Below, one piece after another: positions 1 to 8,994 of a DNA stretch of 64,000 nt. The notes under the pieces are model-generated. The model was not told where the DNA came from, made no database searches, and saw only the letters and a program-made list of their open reading frames with translations. The DNA is from Hyphomicrobiales bacterium (GTDB taxonomy: Bacteria > Pseudomonadota > Alphaproteobacteria > Rhizobiales > Rhizobiaceae): assembly GCA_900466475.1 (NCBI GenBank), contig UBMI01000003.1, positions 310,001 to 374,000 on the forward strand. Direction: 5' to 3'. A program made the translations under genes and the position numbers. Positions within the stretch are counted from its first letter, which is position 1. The number at the start of each line of letters is the position of its first letter.

Positions 1-64
1 GCTTTCGTACATTAGTATTTGCCCATATTTTTAACCCATCGCGGTTACTGCTCTCGTCACTGGG

Positions 65-2275
65 ATGCGAGCGACAGCAATGCAATTCATGAAGACCCGT
101 CTGCCGATGCGGATCGTCCTGCCGAGCTTGCTTGCGGGCGCGATCCTGGGCTCAATCTATGCCACGATGCTGTGGGCCACCAGACAATCTGACCAGATGT
201 CGATTGCCCGCCAGGAGCGGCTTGTCGATGTGACTGTCGGAAAACAGCAAGCGGCGATCGCTCACGACCAGGAAAGCGCCACGGTCTGGGACGACGCCGT
301 GCGCAAGGTTGCCGCGCGCGACCAGGAATGGATCGATGCCAACCTTGGTCGGTGGATGCAGACCTATTTCGGCCATGATGGTGCCTTCGTCCTCGATGCG
401 AGCGGATCACCGATCTTTTCTTATCTTTCCGACGCACCTGGCGCGGCCGAGGCGTTCTCGAAGGTCGATACCTATGTCGTCCCCTTGGCCGAAAAGCTCC
501 GGCAGAGATTGGCTCGGGGAGATGAGCAGGGCAAGACAGAACAGACGTTGAGTATCGGAGAGTCCGAAATCGTCGCCATCTCCGGAAGGCCGGCCATCCT
601 TAGCGCAAAACCTGTCCTATCCGACACCGGAGATCTGGCGCAGGTCAAAGGCACCGAAGCAATCCATATAGCGCTGCGCTATCTCGATGGTGACTTCGCT
701 CAGACGATGGGCGCAGAATATCTCTTTGCGGATATGCGTTATGAGCGATCCAAGGGTGGTCACGCCGAACGGCTCTATTATCCCATCAAATCGACCGCCG
801 GCGATCCCCTCGGCTTTTTCAGCTGGACGCCGTTCCGGCCGGGAACGCGTGCGCTCAGGCAAACGGAACCCGTCTTTGTCGCAGGTGCGCTGCTCTTGCT
901 TGCCGTGGTGTCAGGCTTTGCGCTGGTGCTGCACAAACGTTCCGAGCGTCTCATGGACAGCCAGAGCAGGCTATTTCACCTTGCCCATTTTGACAGCCTG
1001 ACGGGTTTGCCAAACCGCGCCTCGTTTACCGCGGAAGTATCACGGCGCCTGGCGGCGGGGCAGGCTGCAGTGCTGTTCCTCGATCTCGACCGTTTCAAAC
1101 AGGTCAACGACACGCTTGGACACCCGACCGGCGACAAGCTCATTGCAGAGGTGGCGAAGCGCCTGAGCGCGGTTGCAGGGGTTGATGTCTTCTTGGCGCG
1201 CATCGGGGGCGACGAATTCACGGCCGTGGCGCCGGCCGAACAACGAGACGCCGTCGAGGCGCTTGCGGAGAAGCTGATCGGCACGATCCGCCAGCCCTTC
1301 GAAATAGATGGGCAGCCGATCCTGATCGGGCTTACGATCGGTATTGCCTTCGCAGAGGCCGCGGCCAGCGATGCACAGGCGATCGTTCGCCAAGCCGACA
1401 TCGCACTCTATCACGCCAAGGCGGCAGGACGAAACCGCTACGCGATCTTTGGGCAGCACATGGAGGGCCTTATCAGCGCTAGACGCGCATTGGAGCAAGA
1501 CCTGCGCACGGCCCTTTTAGAGGGCCGCCAGATCGAGGTCCATTACCAACCCGTCTACCTGGCCGGCGACAACAGGATGATCTCGGTGGAAGCCCTTGCC
1601 CGTTGGCGACATCCCGCCAAGGGGATGATTTGCCCAGACGTCTTCATTCCGATTGCTGAAGAGGCGGGGCTTATCGACCGGTTGGGCGACCTCGTGCTTC
1701 AAGCGGCGCTCCATGCGGCCAAGCGCTGGCCGGACCTCGGTCTAGCCGTCAATGCATCCCCAATCGAGCTTCGCCATGACAATTATGCGCTGCGTGTCAC
1801 CGCTGCGCTGAACAGGCACGCCTTCGATCCCCGCAGGCTTGAAATTGAAATTACCGAGAGCGCCGTGATCGACGATGACGGAACATGCCGACGCAATATC
1901 GAGGCCTTAAGGCGGCTCGGCGTGCGCTTCGCGCTCGATGACTTCGGCACCGGCTTCTCCTCGTTCGGTCGGCTTCAGGCGCTCGACGTCGACCGGATCA
2001 AAATTGACAAGTGCTTTATCGATCAGATGGGTGATGCCGGCAGCAACGAAGCAATCGTCCATGCGATCGTCGACCTGGCCCATGCCCGAGGCCTGAAGAC
2101 CACGGCCGAGGGAATAGAGACGGCGTGCCAGAGCAGACGACTGGCCGAGCTTGGCTGCGACGAGATCCAGGGATACTTCCTGTCGAGGCCCGTTGAATCC
2201 GCCGGGATCGACGCGATGGTGAAGACGCCGGCACTCGAGGGATCCGATATGGCGCGTTTAACGGGCCTTGCCTGA
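65..2275 (+). CDS. CHASE4-GGDEF-EAL cyclic-di-GMP synthase/phosphodiesterase
   Basis: Membrane-bound enzyme expected to make and/or break c-di-GMP in response to a periplasmic signal. Seen: an N-terminal transmembrane helix (about residues 17-38), a periplasmic CHASE4-like sensor (about 45-260), a second helix (about 268-290), a GGDEF domain with intact GGDEF at 381-385, and an EAL domain with intact EAL at 509-511, DDFGTGFSSF and a late AEGIET motif. Both catalytic signatures are intact, so either or both activities are possible. The start is uncertain: ATG codons at 65, 80 and 89 all precede the first helix and none has a strong ribosome binding site. It converges on treZ with about 78 bp between stops. 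Confidence 0.93.
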   Translation: MRATAMQFMKTRLPMRIVLPSLLAGAILGSIYATMLWATRQSDQMSIARQERLVDVTVGKQQAAIAHDQESATVWDDAVRKVAARDQEWIDANLGRWMQTYFGHDGAFVLDASGSPIFSYLSDAPGAAEAFSKVDTYVVPLAEKLRQRLARGDEQGKTEQTLSIGESEIVAISGRPAILSAKPVLSDTGDLAQVKGTEAIHIALRYLDGDFAQTMGAEYLFADMRYERSKGGHAERLYYPIKSTAGDPLGFFSWTPFRPGTRALRQTEPVFVAGALLLLAVVSGFALVLHKRSERLMDSQSRLFHLAHFDSLTGLPNRASFTAEVSRRLAAGQAAVLFLDLDRFKQVNDTLGHPTGDKLIAEVAKRLSAVAGVDVFLARIGGDEFTAVAPAEQRDAVEALAEKLIGTIRQPFEIDGQPILIGLTIGIAFAEAAASDAQAIVRQADIALYHAKAAGRNRYAIFGQHMEGLISARRALEQDLRTALLEGRQIEVHYQPVYLAGDNRMISVEALARWRHPAKGMICPDVFIPIAEEAGLIDRLGDLVLQAALHAAKRWPDLGLAVNASPIELRHDNYALRVTAALNRHAFDPRRLEIEITESAVIDDDGTCRRNIEALRRLGVRFALDDFGTGFSSFGRLQALDVDRIKIDKCFIDQMGDAGSNEAIVHAIVDLAHARGLKTTAEGIETACQSRRLAELGCDEIQGYFLSRPVESAGIDAMVKTPALEGSDMARLTGLA

Positions 2276-2353
2276 TCCAACGGTGGATCTTTTGACTGTC
2301 GTCCAAGCAAAGACAGGCCGCGGCGAGGCAAGCGCTATCCAGGCTGCCATCGC

Positions 2354-4156
2354 TCATTCCTGCATATTCGGGACCTGGGGCGACGAGACCAAGGACCAGA
2401 CGACCGACCATGGAGCCAGCTGACCCGACACGAACGAGCCGAACTGGAAGAAGATCTGCTCGTCGGCTGCCGCTTCATCGGTCTTGTCAGCCTGTTCGCT
2501 GAGGTTGGCACGAAGCTGCAGCTTTCGCCCATCAAAGAGTTGCCACTCGACTTTCAGGCCGCCCCCGTTCGACGCGCGATATCGCCCGCTAACGGTTGCC
2601 CCTGTCGCCATCGGCGCGATATGCTTCCGGCGCAACGCAATCAGGCCACGATAAAACTCGAGCCACTGTCTGCCTCTGTCCGTTTCGCGTTTCGTCCAGT
2701 CGAGCTTCGCCGAGGCGAAGGTCGCTTCCGCTGTCGGATCCGGCAAGTCGTCGGCGTCGAAACCGGGCAGGCGGGAGAGTTCCTGGCGGCGGCCGGACCT
2801 GACCTTCTCGTTGAGATCGTCGTTGAAGTCACAGAAATAGGGAAAGGGTTCTTCAGCACCCCATTCTTCTCCCATGAAAATCATCGGCACTTGCGGACAC
2901 AAAAGGTAGACGCAAGCAATTGCCTGAAGCACGGCGACGGGCCGGCTGGCGACCATGCGGTCGCCAAGAGCCCGGTTGCCGATCTGATCATGGTTCTGAA
3001 TGAACGAGATGAATGCGGAGGGCGGCAGATGTTTGCTGATCGTTCCCCGTTCGTCTCCGCGATAGGGCATATGCTCCCCCTGGAACACGAAACCTTCCGC
3101 CAAACCTCGCCCGATCTTTTCCGGTTCATCCGCATAATCGGCATAGTAGCCGAAAGTTTCTCCGGTCGCGGCAACGTGCAGGACATGATGGACATCGTCG
3201 TTCCACTGCGCCGAATAGAACCGTGGCCGACCCTCGTCGTCGCGAACGAGAAGCGAAGCATCATTGTCTTCATTCTCGACGACGAGATGGATCTTTCGTT
3301 CACCGGCTGCCGAGCGCACGCGCCGCGCCAACTCGTGGAGCAGGTGCTCCTTGGAGCCATCCTTGATCGCGTGAACCGCATCGAGGCGCAGACCGTCGAA
3401 CCTGAACTCGCTGATCCAGTAGATGGCGTTTTGAACGACGAACTCCCGGATCAGCCGGGAGCCTTCCCCATCATAATTGACGGCGTTGCCCCAGGGCGTC
3501 TTATGATGGTCCGTAAAAAGCGGCGCCATGAGCGGCAGGTAATTTCCATCCGGGCCGAAATGGTTATAGACCACGTCCAGGAAAACACAGATGTCGCGCG
3601 CATGGGCTTCGTCGACGAGCCGTTTCAACTCTTCAGGACGGCCGTAGCTGCTGTCGGGCGCGTAGGGCAACACCCCATCGTAGCCCCATCCGCGACGACC
3701 GGGAAAATCGGCAATCGGCATGATCTGTATGCCCGTCACGCCGAGCGATTTTAGATGGTCGAGGCGATCGATGGCAGCGGCGAAGGTTCCTTCGGGGGTA
3801 AATGCTCCGACGTGCAGCTCATAGAGGACGAGATCCTCCAAGCTGCGACCACTCCAGTTCCCGGTTTTCCATTGGAAGCCGTTAGGATCGACGACCTCGC
3901 TCGGACCATGTACATCGCGCGGCTGGTATCGCGAAGCCGGATCGGGAACGGACACACCGTCCTGCAGGATGAAAGAATAGGCGGTCCCGGGCGTCGCGCC
4001 TTCGATCTCGCAGCGGTGCCAGCCATCGTCAAAGCGCATCATCGGAACTGTTTCGCCACCTTCAATCGCCAGAAAGACCTCGGCCTGGAGTGGCGCCCAA
4101 AGGCGAAAATGCACGGCCTCCCCGGCGATACGGGGGCCAAAGTCGTATTCAGTCAT
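2354..4156 (-). CDS. treZ: Malto-oligosyltrehalose trehalohydrolase (first copy)
   Basis: GH13 enzyme that releases trehalose from maltooligosyl-trehalose, the second step of the TreY/TreZ route from glycogen to trehalose. Seen: an N-terminal carbohydrate-binding-like segment (VHFRLWAPLQAEVFLAI), ELHVGAFTPEGTF, the GH13 motif DVVYNHFG, a second motif GLRLDAVHAI with the Asp nucleophile, VVENED with the acid/base Glu, and FIQNHDQIGN. Length (600 aa) fits TreZ. The ATG at 4156 is preferred over a GTG at 4165; it overlaps the glgX stop by 8 bp, so the two genes are probably translationally coupled. No treY lies next to it. Ends just before the stop of the convergent GGDEF-EAL gene. Confidence 0.93.
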   Translation of the reverse strand: MTEYDFGPRIAGEAVHFRLWAPLQAEVFLAIEGGETVPMMRFDDGWHRCEIEGATPGTAYSFILQDGVSVPDPASRYQPRDVHGPSEVVDPNGFQWKTGNWSGRSLEDLVLYELHVGAFTPEGTFAAAIDRLDHLKSLGVTGIQIMPIADFPGRRGWGYDGVLPYAPDSSYGRPEELKRLVDEAHARDICVFLDVVYNHFGPDGNYLPLMAPLFTDHHKTPWGNAVNYDGEGSRLIREFVVQNAIYWISEFRFDGLRLDAVHAIKDGSKEHLLHELARRVRSAAGERKIHLVVENEDNDASLLVRDDEGRPRFYSAQWNDDVHHVLHVAATGETFGYYADYADEPEKIGRGLAEGFVFQGEHMPYRGDERGTISKHLPPSAFISFIQNHDQIGNRALGDRMVASRPVAVLQAIACVYLLCPQVPMIFMGEEWGAEEPFPYFCDFNDDLNEKVRSGRRQELSRLPGFDADDLPDPTAEATFASAKLDWTKRETDRGRQWLEFYRGLIALRRKHIAPMATGATVSGRYRASNGGGLKVEWQLFDGRKLQLRANLSEQADKTDEAAADEQIFFQFGSFVSGQLAPWSVVWSLVSSPQVPNMQE

Positions 4157-6242
4157 GATCGCCACCGATGCCTGCCTTCAGGACCACGAGGCTGCGTGAG
4201 GTCAGAACGTAGTTCGAGCCGTCGACCGCTCGGGCGTGGCCGTCCGGATCGGCCGTCTCAAGCACGACCGTCCAACCGCTGTCGATTTGCGGAAGCAAGA
4301 AGGAAACATCGCCATCATGTGGGTTGAACAGGATCAACACGTCCTCCCACAGTCCGCTGTCTCGTTCTGTCTGGCGTCGCTCCAGCCTGAGGCCGATGGT
4401 CGTGCTGCCCGCATCAGCCCACTGTTCGTCGGTCTGCTCCCCGCCACCGGGATTGAGCCACGAGACGACCATGCCATCGCGCCAGTTCTCGCGTCGCAGG
4501 ATCGGCTGTGCATGGCGCAATGCAATCAGTTTTTTTGTAAATTCGCGCAGCGCTTCGGCGCTTGCAGGCAGGCCGTCCCAGTGCACCCAGCTGAGATCGC
4601 TGTCCTGGCAGTAACCATTGTTGTTCCCCATCTGACTGCGGCCGAATTCGTCGCCGGCCAGCAGCATGGGCGTTCCGTGCGACAGGAAGAGCGTGGCGAG
4701 CAGGTTGCGTTTCTGTCGCTCTCGGGCGAGGTTGATACCCTCGTCCTCGGTCGGTCCTTCCACGCCGTAATTGAAGCTGCGATTGTCGCTGTGACCGTCC
4801 TGATTGTCCTCCTGATTGGCATCATTATGCTTGTCGTTATAGGAAACGAGATCGTTCAGCGTGAAGCCGTCATGGGCGGTGATGAAATTGACGCCGGCCC
4901 ATGGTCGTCGTCCGCGCAGGTCGTAGACATCACCGGAGCCGAGAACGCGCGCGGCAAAGTCCTGCGTGGTTCCATCCTGATCCTTCCAATAGTCACGGAC
5001 GGTGTCGCGATATTTGTCGTTCCACTCCGCCCATCCCGGCGGGAATCCCCCAACCTGGTAGCCGCCAGGGCCAATGTCCCAAGGCTCGCCGATCAATTTG
5101 ACCTTCGCCAGGACCGGGTCCTGGCCGACGGCGTCGAAAAACCCTCCGCGCTGGTCGAAACCTTCGGGCTCGCGACCAAGGATGGTGCCGAGATCAAAGC
5201 GAAAACCGTCGACATGCATGTCCTGCGCCCAATAGCGCAATGAATCGGTGACCATCTGCAGCACGCGGGGATGTGAGGTGTTGACTGTGTTGCCGGTTCC
5301 CGTGTCGTTGATGTAGTAGCGCGGCTCGTCCGGCATGGTGCGATAATAGGAAAAGTTGTCGATGCCCTTGAAGCACAGGGTAGGACCCAACTCATTGCCT
5401 TCGGCAGTATGGTTGTAGACGACGTCGAGGATGACTTCGATGCCGGCGTCATGAAAGGCGCGGATCATGTCACGAAAACCGGCAATGCCTTGCGCGCCGA
5501 AATAGCGGGAGGCCGGCGCGAAGAAACCGAGGCTATTATAGCCCCAGTAGTTTCTCAAACCCTTGTCGAGAAGATGGGCATCATCGGCAAACCAGTGGAC
5601 CGGCAGCAGTTCGATCGATGTGACGCCGAGGCTCTTTACGTAGTCAACGATTGCCCGCTGCCCGAGCCCTTCGAACGTGCCGCGAAGCTTTTCCGGCACC
5701 GCCGGGTGCAGTTGCGTAAATCCCTTGACATGTGTCTCGTAAAAGATCGTCCTGGCCCAGGGGATCGCTGGCCCGGTGTCATTTCCCCAGTCATAAGCGG
5801 AGGGATCCACTACCTTACATTTCGGCATGAATGCGGCGCTGTCGCTTTCGTCAAAGGAAAGATCCTTGTCGTCGCTGTCCATCTGGTAACCGAACTGGGC
5901 TTGCCCCCAGCGGATGTCCCCGACCAATTCCTTTGCATAGGGATCGATCAACAGCTTGTTGGCATTGAAGCGATGACCGTTCTGAGGCTCGTAAGGCCCA
6001 TGCACGCGCAAACCGTAAAGGGTACCTGGTTTCAGTCCGGGGACGTAACCGTGCCAGATCTCATTGGTAAATTCTGGCAGAACAAGGCGCTCGACCTCCG
6101 ACTTTCCGTCGTCCGAAAAGATGCAGAGTTCAACGCGCTGCGCATGAGCGCTGAACACAGCGAAATTGACGCCCTCGTCGTCGCAATTGGCGCCAAGACG
6201 CGTATGCTCTCCCGGCAAGATTTCCAGCTTTGATTGTGTCAT
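4149..6242 (-). CDS. glgX: Glycogen debranching enzyme GlgX
   Basis: Cytoplasmic GH13 isoamylase-type enzyme that hydrolyses alpha-1,6 branches of glycogen limit dextrins, giving linear maltodextrins that TreY/TreZ can use. Seen: N-terminal CBM48-type domain (GANCDDEGVNFAVFSAHAQRVELCIF), DVVYNHTAEGNE, GFRFDLGTILGRE with the nucleophile Asp, LIGEPWD with the acid/base Glu, FITAHDGFTLNDLVSY, and the debranching signature GDEFGRSQMGNNNGYCQD. 697 aa matches GlgX. ATG at 6242 has GAGG seven bases upstream. It overlaps the downstream treZ, forming a glgX-treZ operon. Confidence 0.95.
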   Translation of the reverse strand: MTQSKLEILPGEHTRLGANCDDEGVNFAVFSAHAQRVELCIFSDDGKSEVERLVLPEFTNEIWHGYVPGLKPGTLYGLRVHGPYEPQNGHRFNANKLLIDPYAKELVGDIRWGQAQFGYQMDSDDKDLSFDESDSAAFMPKCKVVDPSAYDWGNDTGPAIPWARTIFYETHVKGFTQLHPAVPEKLRGTFEGLGQRAIVDYVKSLGVTSIELLPVHWFADDAHLLDKGLRNYWGYNSLGFFAPASRYFGAQGIAGFRDMIRAFHDAGIEVILDVVYNHTAEGNELGPTLCFKGIDNFSYYRTMPDEPRYYINDTGTGNTVNTSHPRVLQMVTDSLRYWAQDMHVDGFRFDLGTILGREPEGFDQRGGFFDAVGQDPVLAKVKLIGEPWDIGPGGYQVGGFPPGWAEWNDKYRDTVRDYWKDQDGTTQDFAARVLGSGDVYDLRGRRPWAGVNFITAHDGFTLNDLVSYNDKHNDANQEDNQDGHSDNRSFNYGVEGPTEDEGINLARERQKRNLLATLFLSHGTPMLLAGDEFGRSQMGNNNGYCQDSDLSWVHWDGLPASAEALREFTKKLIALRHAQPILRRENWRDGMVVSWLNPGGGEQTDEQWADAGSTTIGLRLERRQTERDSGLWEDVLILFNPHDGDVSFLLPQIDSGWTVVLETADPDGHARAVDGSNYVLTSRSLVVLKAGIGGDHD

Positions 6243-6362
6243 GTTTCCGCCTCGTGGTGTTGCGAGCCTCTAAATCCGCATGGGGCTGGATAGTTCCCGG
6301 CCTGTCCTGTTTCGTACCAGGGACTGGTGGAGGCCGGTTCAGCGATTTTTGCCGCAAAGCCC

Positions 6363-6387
6363 GGAACTTTCGCGGTGGGGCGCGGTT
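6363..6387 (+). promoter_or_regulatory. Candidate EcfG-type stress promoter
   Basis: GGAAC at 6363-6367, a 16-bp spacer, then GGTT at 6384-6387. This fits the alphaproteobacterial general-stress consensus GGAAC-N16/17-cGTT in the GTT core. It points at the 41-aa membrane protein that starts 56 bp downstream. Confidence 0.5.
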
Positions 6388-6442
6388 GGAGCGCCATGAA
6401 AAAACCACTCGTCAAAACACCGATCGCCGCGCTTCACACGGC

Positions 6443-6568
6443 ATGCTGTCATTCATTGTGGTTCTGTTTATCACCGCCCTGGCGATCGCGGGCCTCTACT
6501 TCTTCGTGTTCACGCCGGAAAAGCAGCAAGGACAACCGGCTCCTCACGCGATCAACCAGTCACAATGA
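6443..6568 (+). CDS. Small single-span membrane protein (41 aa)
   Basis: Short reading frame encoding one hydrophobic helix (SFIVVLFITALAIAGLYFFVF, residues 3-23) followed by a polar Gln/Pro-rich tail. No family recognised. The ATG at 6443 has only a weak ribosome binding site. Support comes from the clean membrane-protein composition and the GGAAC-N16-GGTT promoter candidate upstream; two other small one-helix proteins here (15483, 37630) look similar in design. The overlapping frame that starts at 6396 gives an implausible Ser/Arg-rich peptide and is not preferred. Confidence 0.5.
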   Translation: MLSFIVVLFITALAIAGLYFFVFTPEKQQGQPAPHAINQSQ

Positions 6569-6605
6569 TGCTGCGATCGGCGCAGATACTGCCGAAGGAG
6601 AAACC

Positions 6606-7321
6606 GTGGGCCTTCCCAAGCAGTCCCTGATGCGAAACAAGCTTCTGGCCTTGTTGCCGGAGCCAGATTATGCGCAGCTTGCGGCTGAATTCGAGCACGT
6701 CGATCTGCCTCGCGGGCTGAAGCTGACGAGCGCTGGCGGCTTTATCGATCACGTCTATTTCCCGGCCTCTGGTATCGCTTCGGTCGTCGTCACAACGCCG
6801 GACGGACATCGGACAGAGGCTGGCCTCTTTGGCTTTGACGGCTTCGTGCCGACGAGCTGCCGCTGGCGTGGCGTTAAGCGCGCATGACGTTTCTGTCCAA
6901 GCTCAAGGGTGAGGGCTATCGGATCGACTCCGCCCGATTTTGCCAATGGATGGAGCAGAACCGAAACTTCGCCAGGCCGCTCGCTCGATCAACCGAGGCT
7001 TTTTCCGTTCAAGTGGCCTATACAGCCATTTCCAATGCGATCCACGATGTTAACCAAAGGCTCGCCCGCTGGCTGCTCATGTGCCACGACAGGGTTTCCG
7101 GACACGAGCTGGCCCTTACCCATGAGTTTATCGCTCTCATGCTGGCGGTTCGCCGCCCGAGCGTGACGACATCCCTTCACATGCTGGAGGGTAACGGTCT
7201 TATTCGAGCCGATCGCGCCATGATCACCATTCGAAACAGGTCCGGGCTGGAAGAATTCGCCAAGGATGCCTACGGCAGACCCGAGGAAGCCTACCGTCGC
7301 CTGATGACGGGTGTCTTCTAA
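6606..7321 (+). pseudogene. Crp/Fnr-family regulator broken by two frameshifts
   Basis: Remnant of a Crp/Fnr-type transcriptional regulator. The GTG at 6606 has AAGGAG five bases upstream. The first frame gives the cyclic-nucleotide-binding-like half up to GFVPTS (about 6857). Residues matching AAGVALSAHDVSVQA are then found only in a second frame (6859-6906), and the rest, including a winged-helix region (RLARWLLMCHDR, LTHEFIALMLAVRRPSV), only in a third frame up to 7321. Comparison with the intact paralogue at 7382-8095 (GFSPTSAGVGGTISIHEVLIQVSGSG) shows the three pieces are collinear. The simplest explanation is loss of two bases in agc[gc]tgcc near 6857 and gain of one G in the GGG at 6907-6909. 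Real decay or sequencing error cannot be separated here. Confidence 0.85.
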
Positions 7322-7381
7322 CAAGCGTGCCTTCTAGCCGTCTGGAGCAAAGGGGACGACCGACGCGGTGGGTGCTGAGGC

Positions 7382-8095
7382 CTAGATTTCGCCAATGAGC
7401 CGTCGGTATTCCTGCTCCGGCTTTCCATAGGCGCCGCCGGCAAATTCTTCGAGCCCCTTTCGATCCCGGATCGTGATGCGACCGCGCTCTGCAAGGACAA
7501 GCTTCCTGCCCTCCAGGACATGGATCGCGTTCGTTACGCTCGGCCTTCGAACCGACAGAACGAGCGAGATGAAATCATGCGTGAGCGTGATTTCATCTCC
7601 ATCCATGCGATCGTGACACATTAGCAACCAGCGGGCCAAACGTTCCCCGACCTGGTAATTGGCATTACAAAAAGCTGTAAAGGAGATCTGCGAGACGAGA
7701 CTTTGAATGAATCGCGCCAGGAGATTGGCAAAGACCGGGTTTTGATTAATCAAGGAATGCATAGCTGCAAGCGACATTCGAAAACCGGATCCGGAGACCT
7801 GGATCAGGACCTCGTGAATGCTGATCGTGCCGCCCACCCCGGCTGATGTCGGCGAGAAGCCTTCGCGACCGAACATGCCCGCTTCTCCTCTCAGCCCGTC
7901 CGCTGAAACCGCGACGACCGATCCGATGCCGCGACAGAGGAAGTACACGTGATCGATGACGCGCTCGACGCCGACAATGACGGTGCCGCGTGGCAGATCA
8001 ACCGGGTGAAGCGCTGGCGCTATATTTTGAATTTCATGGTCGGGCAAGCGCGCGAGAAGGCGATTGCCATTGTAAGCGTTCTCAGAAATGTGCAT
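7382..8095 (-). CDS. Crp/Fnr-family transcriptional regulator
   Basis: Cytoplasmic regulator with an N-terminal cupin-like effector domain (VDLPRGTVIVGVERVIDHVYFLCRGIGSVVAVSADG, about residues 32-75) and a C-terminal winged-helix (about 155-237; ERLARWLLMCHDRMDGDEITLTHDFISLVLSVRRPSVTNAIHVLEG). It lacks the Cys cluster of Fnr and the classical cAMP-pocket signature, so its ligand is unknown. 237 aa is normal for the family. It faces the frameshifted paralogue at 6606-7321 tail to tail, 60 bp apart, which suggests an inverted duplication or related sister genes. The C-terminal half of the receiver-Crp fusion at 50711 belongs to the same subfamily. Confidence 0.9.
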   Translation of the reverse strand: MHISENAYNGNRLLARLPDHEIQNIAPALHPVDLPRGTVIVGVERVIDHVYFLCRGIGSVVAVSADGLRGEAGMFGREGFSPTSAGVGGTISIHEVLIQVSGSGFRMSLAAMHSLINQNPVFANLLARFIQSLVSQISFTAFCNANYQVGERLARWLLMCHDRMDGDEITLTHDFISLVLSVRRPSVTNAIHVLEGRKLVLAERGRITIRDRKGLEEFAGGAYGKPEQEYRRLIGEI

Positions 8096-8254
8096 GGCCT
8101 CGACTACGGGCGCAAGCGAATGCTGCGACCGCCCAGCCCTGTGCTTTCCCCGACGGCTGCCGATTCTATAGCATTATGATTTTGCAGATGTTTTTCTGTA
8201 CGCTGGCATACGCTTCGGCGCATTCCTGCAGATCGTTGAGGAGAGCAGGTTTAC

Positions 8255-8560
8255 CTATGTCCCTGCGGATTTGGCGGATTTGGCAGGTAAAGAGCCCCGC
8301 ACGTCACCAGAATCAGCTCTACAATGCGAGCTGGAAAGAAATCGCATATCCTCGGAAAGCCATTTATGGACGCTCATGGCGGCCCGCAAGGCGGGGAGCG
8401 TTCTGTGACCCTGACGGAACAGGGTCATGATAGCGGCGGCGGCGATCTCGTATTCAGGGGCTTGACGACTGACCCCTGTTTTAACCCGCCACTCCTCCAG
8501 TGCATCGGCGATCACCGCAAGTTCCAACGATCCGAATGTGGCATTGACAAAGTCGCGCAT
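8255..8560 (-). CDS. Hypothetical protein (101 aa)
   Basis: Begins MRDFVNATFGSLELAVIADALEEW with AGAGGA a few bases before the ATG at 8560. The N-terminal 60 residues are helical and well formed (YEIAAAAIMTLFRQGHRTLPALRAAM). The type is familiar as a short conserved hypothetical of rhizobia, but I cannot name a domain or function. The last 25 residues are low-quality sequence, so the natural end may be altered. A longer upstream start at 8710 has no convincing signal. Confidence 0.6.
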   Translation of the reverse strand: MRDFVNATFGSLELAVIADALEEWRVKTGVSRQAPEYEIAAAAIMTLFRQGHRTLPALRAAMSVHKWLSEDMRFLSSSHCRADSGDVRGSLPAKSAKSAGT

Positions 8561-8994
8561 GGTTGTCCTCTGGGTCGGCGGCGGTGAAATGGCTACTCGA
8601 CGCCTCGGCGTCAAGGTCGCCACATCAGTCCTCGCCTGGCCGCCTTGATCATTCGGCCAGATCAGGCACCGCGGATCCACCGTACCGTTCCCTGCTACGC
8701 CATGGAACATTTGTGCGCAGGCGCCGTTCCCATGGCCGATACCACGGCTGTCGTTGCCGAAGGTTTGCCCCGCGGAGGATAGATGCGCCAGACCAGACCG
8801 TTCATCGTCGAGATCAGGCAGAGCAGGAAATCAAAGTCGCTGACGCACAAAACATCGATCTGGGGCGATGTGGATCTCAGCCAGGATCGGGATCTTGCCC
8901 AAGCGACGGCAGCAAAGGGGGCTGCGAGCCCTGCGGAACGCTGGCGTCTGCCGCCAGCGCCGAGAGTATCGTCCAGCATCGTGCCTGCAGCGTC
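8561..8994. other. Gap without a convincing gene
   Basis: About 430 bases between the short hypothetical and the NmrA-like gene. Open frames exist on both strands but have no recognisable domain, poor composition and no ribosome binding site. No RNA gene or repeat was seen. Confidence 0.4.

Noticed and set aside
2540..3754. 404-codon open frame opposite the first treZ
   Set aside because: It lies antisense to motifs of a clear TreZ; long antisense frames are common in GC-rich DNA and this one has no domain or start signal.
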